Of a stretch of 7,117 bases of DNA, positions 6,616-7,117 are shown one piece after another (within the stretch, counting starts at the first letter, position 1; every line of letters starts with the position of its first letter). The notes below the pieces were generated by a model, which did no database searches, had not been told where the DNA came from, and worked only from the letters and a program-made list of their open reading frames with translations. Source of the stretch: an uncultured Oscillospiraceae bacterium. Lineage in GTDB: Bacteria; Bacillota; Clostridia; Oscillospirales; Oscillospiraceae. Location of the stretch: NCBI GenBank assembly GCA_958436045.1, contig CAUBIP010000081.1, positions 1 to 7,117 on the forward strand, read 5' to 3'. The translations under genes and the position numbers were made by a program.

Positions 6616-6905
6616 GGTTCCTCCTCGGCAAGACGCGCCAGGATCATCTGATAGCCGCCTGCGCCGTAGTCCAAGCAGCGCTTGACGCGGCCAACGGTCG
6701 CGGAGCTGACGCCGGTCTGTTCTGTGACGGCCAGGTAGGATTCGTCCTCGTGCAGGCGCTTGGCGACCTCCAACCGCTGGCTGAAGGCTTGAATTTCTTT
6801 GACGGTGCAGAGGTCTTCAAAATATCGGTAGCAATCGTCGAGATCCCGCAGCAGTAGGATGGAGCGGAAGAGCTCGTCGGTTTGCGGATTATGGGGCAGG
6901 CTCAT
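6612..6905 (-). CDS. yerC: YerC/YecD-family TrpR-related DNA-binding protein, 97 aa
   Basis: This is a small, all-helical protein of the TrpR-like superfamily, YerC/YecD type, likely a transcriptional regulator of the operon it heads. The diagnostic segment TVKEIQAFSQRLEVAKRL (34-51) corresponds to the family core. It is followed by a helix-turn-helix at about 57-78 (YLAVTEQTGVSSATVGRVKR) and a terminal CLDYGAGGYQMIL stretch. Length is typical (about 95-105 residues). There is no signal peptide or membrane segment. The ATG at 6905 has AAAGGAGGG 6 bases ahead. The stop overlaps the hisZ start (ATGA), so the regulator and the first enzyme subunit are translationally coupled. Family membership is clear. 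That it senses histidine and represses this operon is an inference from position; I recall comparative-genomics proposals of TrpR-family histidine regulators in Firmicutes but cannot verify that they match this protein. Confidence 0.9.
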   Translation of the reverse strand: MSLPHNPQTDELFRSILLLRDLDDCYRYFEDLCTVKEIQAFSQRLEVAKRLHEDESYLAVTEQTGVSSATVGRVKRCLDYGAGGYQMILARLAEEEP

Positions 6906-6940
6906 GGAAAACCCTCCTTTGGGGTGAATACATAATTTAC

Positions 6941-6962
6941 GCTAATAAGTTACCACGTTAGC
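6941..6962. promoter_or_regulatory. Imperfect palindrome over the promoter, candidate operator
   Basis: A 22-base imperfect inverted repeat has outer arms GCTAA (6941-6945) and TTAGC (6958-6962). The two 11-base half-sites match at 7 of 11 positions when one is reverse-complemented, centred between 6951 and 6952. It covers the proposed -10 and part of the spacer, where a bound repressor would block RNA polymerase. The adjacent yerC product is the obvious candidate ligand, but this is inference from position. Confidence 0.35.
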
Positions 6963-6975
6963 ACAATAAAGTCAA
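6947..6975 (-). promoter_or_regulatory. Candidate sigma-A promoter of the yerC-his operon
   Basis: On the minus strand a good -35 (TTGACT, 6975-6970) is followed by a 17-base spacer and a weak -10 (TAACTT, 6952-6947). The surrounding 6922-6975 stretch is markedly AT-rich against the GC-rich neighbourhood. Transcription would begin near 6940, giving a leader of only about 35 bases before yerC. An alternative -10 is TAAATT around 6939-6934, but it has no good -35 at proper spacing. No other promoter-like site is evident within the operon. Confidence 0.5.
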
Positions 6976-7117
6976 GGGGCGCACTGCACAATTTTTGGCG
7001 GCTGCTGGGAGGGCACACCGTGAAAAAACGCGAAAGCCGCTCCTTATGGCGCTGCTTGGGAGCATGCGGTGGCCAGAGCGGGGGCTTCGCCGTACCAGGG
7101 AAGGCCAGGAAAAGCGG
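6976..7117. other. Upstream intergenic stretch, no gene confidently assigned
   Basis: I see no recognisable gene here. On the plus strand a GTG at 7020 stands 8 bases after GGGAGG and opens a frame to the window edge (VKKRESRSLWRCLGACGGQS...), 32 codons visible. On the minus strand a different frame is open from the edge to a TAA at 6952-6950 (55 residues, Pro- and Arg-rich, including APKQRHKERLSRFF). Neither resembles a family I know, and both being open is expected in GC-rich DNA. An imperfect 15-base direct repeat (GGCGGCTGCTGGGAG at 6997-7011, GGCGCTGCTTGGGAG at 7048-7062) is present. A minus-strand T6 run (7028-7023) lacks a convincing stem before it. The stretch may be part of a dispersed repeat or the edge of a neighbouring gene. 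Confidence 0.3.

Noticed and set aside
7023..7062. Possible rho-independent terminator of an upstream minus-strand gene
   Set aside because: There is a six-T run on the minus strand, but preceding stems are only 3-6 pairs and either too weak or too far from the T run to make a convincing terminator.
6906..7117. T-box riboswitch or histidine leader peptide
   Set aside because: No T-box core, specifier loop or run of histidine codons could be seen, and the putative promoter lies too close to yerC to leave room for one.

Overview
The window holds a nearly complete histidine biosynthesis operon, with every gene on the minus strand. In transcription order (high to low coordinates) the genes are yerC (a TrpR-like regulator), hisZ, hisG, hisD, hisC, hisB, hisH, hisA and hisF. 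hisF runs off the left edge after 200 codons. The only sizeable non-coding stretch is the roughly 210 bases upstream of yerC at the right end, which carries the putative operon promoter.

The organism is most likely a GC-rich member of the Firmicutes (Clostridia), perhaps in the Oscillospiraceae or a relative. The grounds are the short-form HisG paired with a HisZ subunit, a YerC/YecD-type TrpR relative at the head of the operon, a monofunctional HisB, strong AGGAGG ribosome binding sites before almost every gene, and coding sequence rich in G and C at third positions. The family assignment is an inference from gene content and style, not from a marker gene.

The layout is very compact. yerC/hisZ, hisD/hisC, hisB/hisH and hisA/hisF each share a 4-base ATGA stop-start overlap. 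hisZ/hisG overlap by 17 bases (8 if the alternative start is used), hisC/hisB by 14 and hisH/hisA by 7. Only hisG and hisD are separated, by 12 bases. This predicts one polycistronic mRNA with extensive translational coupling.

Together the genes cover most of the pathway. HisG-HisZ condenses ATP and PRPP. HisA isomerises ProFAR. HisH-HisF makes imidazole glycerol phosphate and releases AICAR. HisB dehydrates it, HisC transaminates it, and HisD performs the final two oxidations to histidine. HisI and HisE (steps 2 and 3) and histidinol-phosphate phosphatase are not in the window; hisI/hisE could lie just beyond hisF.

The catalytic residues I could check by eye are present and I see no frameshift or truncation apart from the window edge. 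This is a conventional metabolic locus and I found no convincing new system. The points most worth a second look are the regulator translationally coupled to the pathway, the imperfect palindrome over the promoter in front of it, the TTG start inferred for hisG, and an odd doubly open stretch at the far right.
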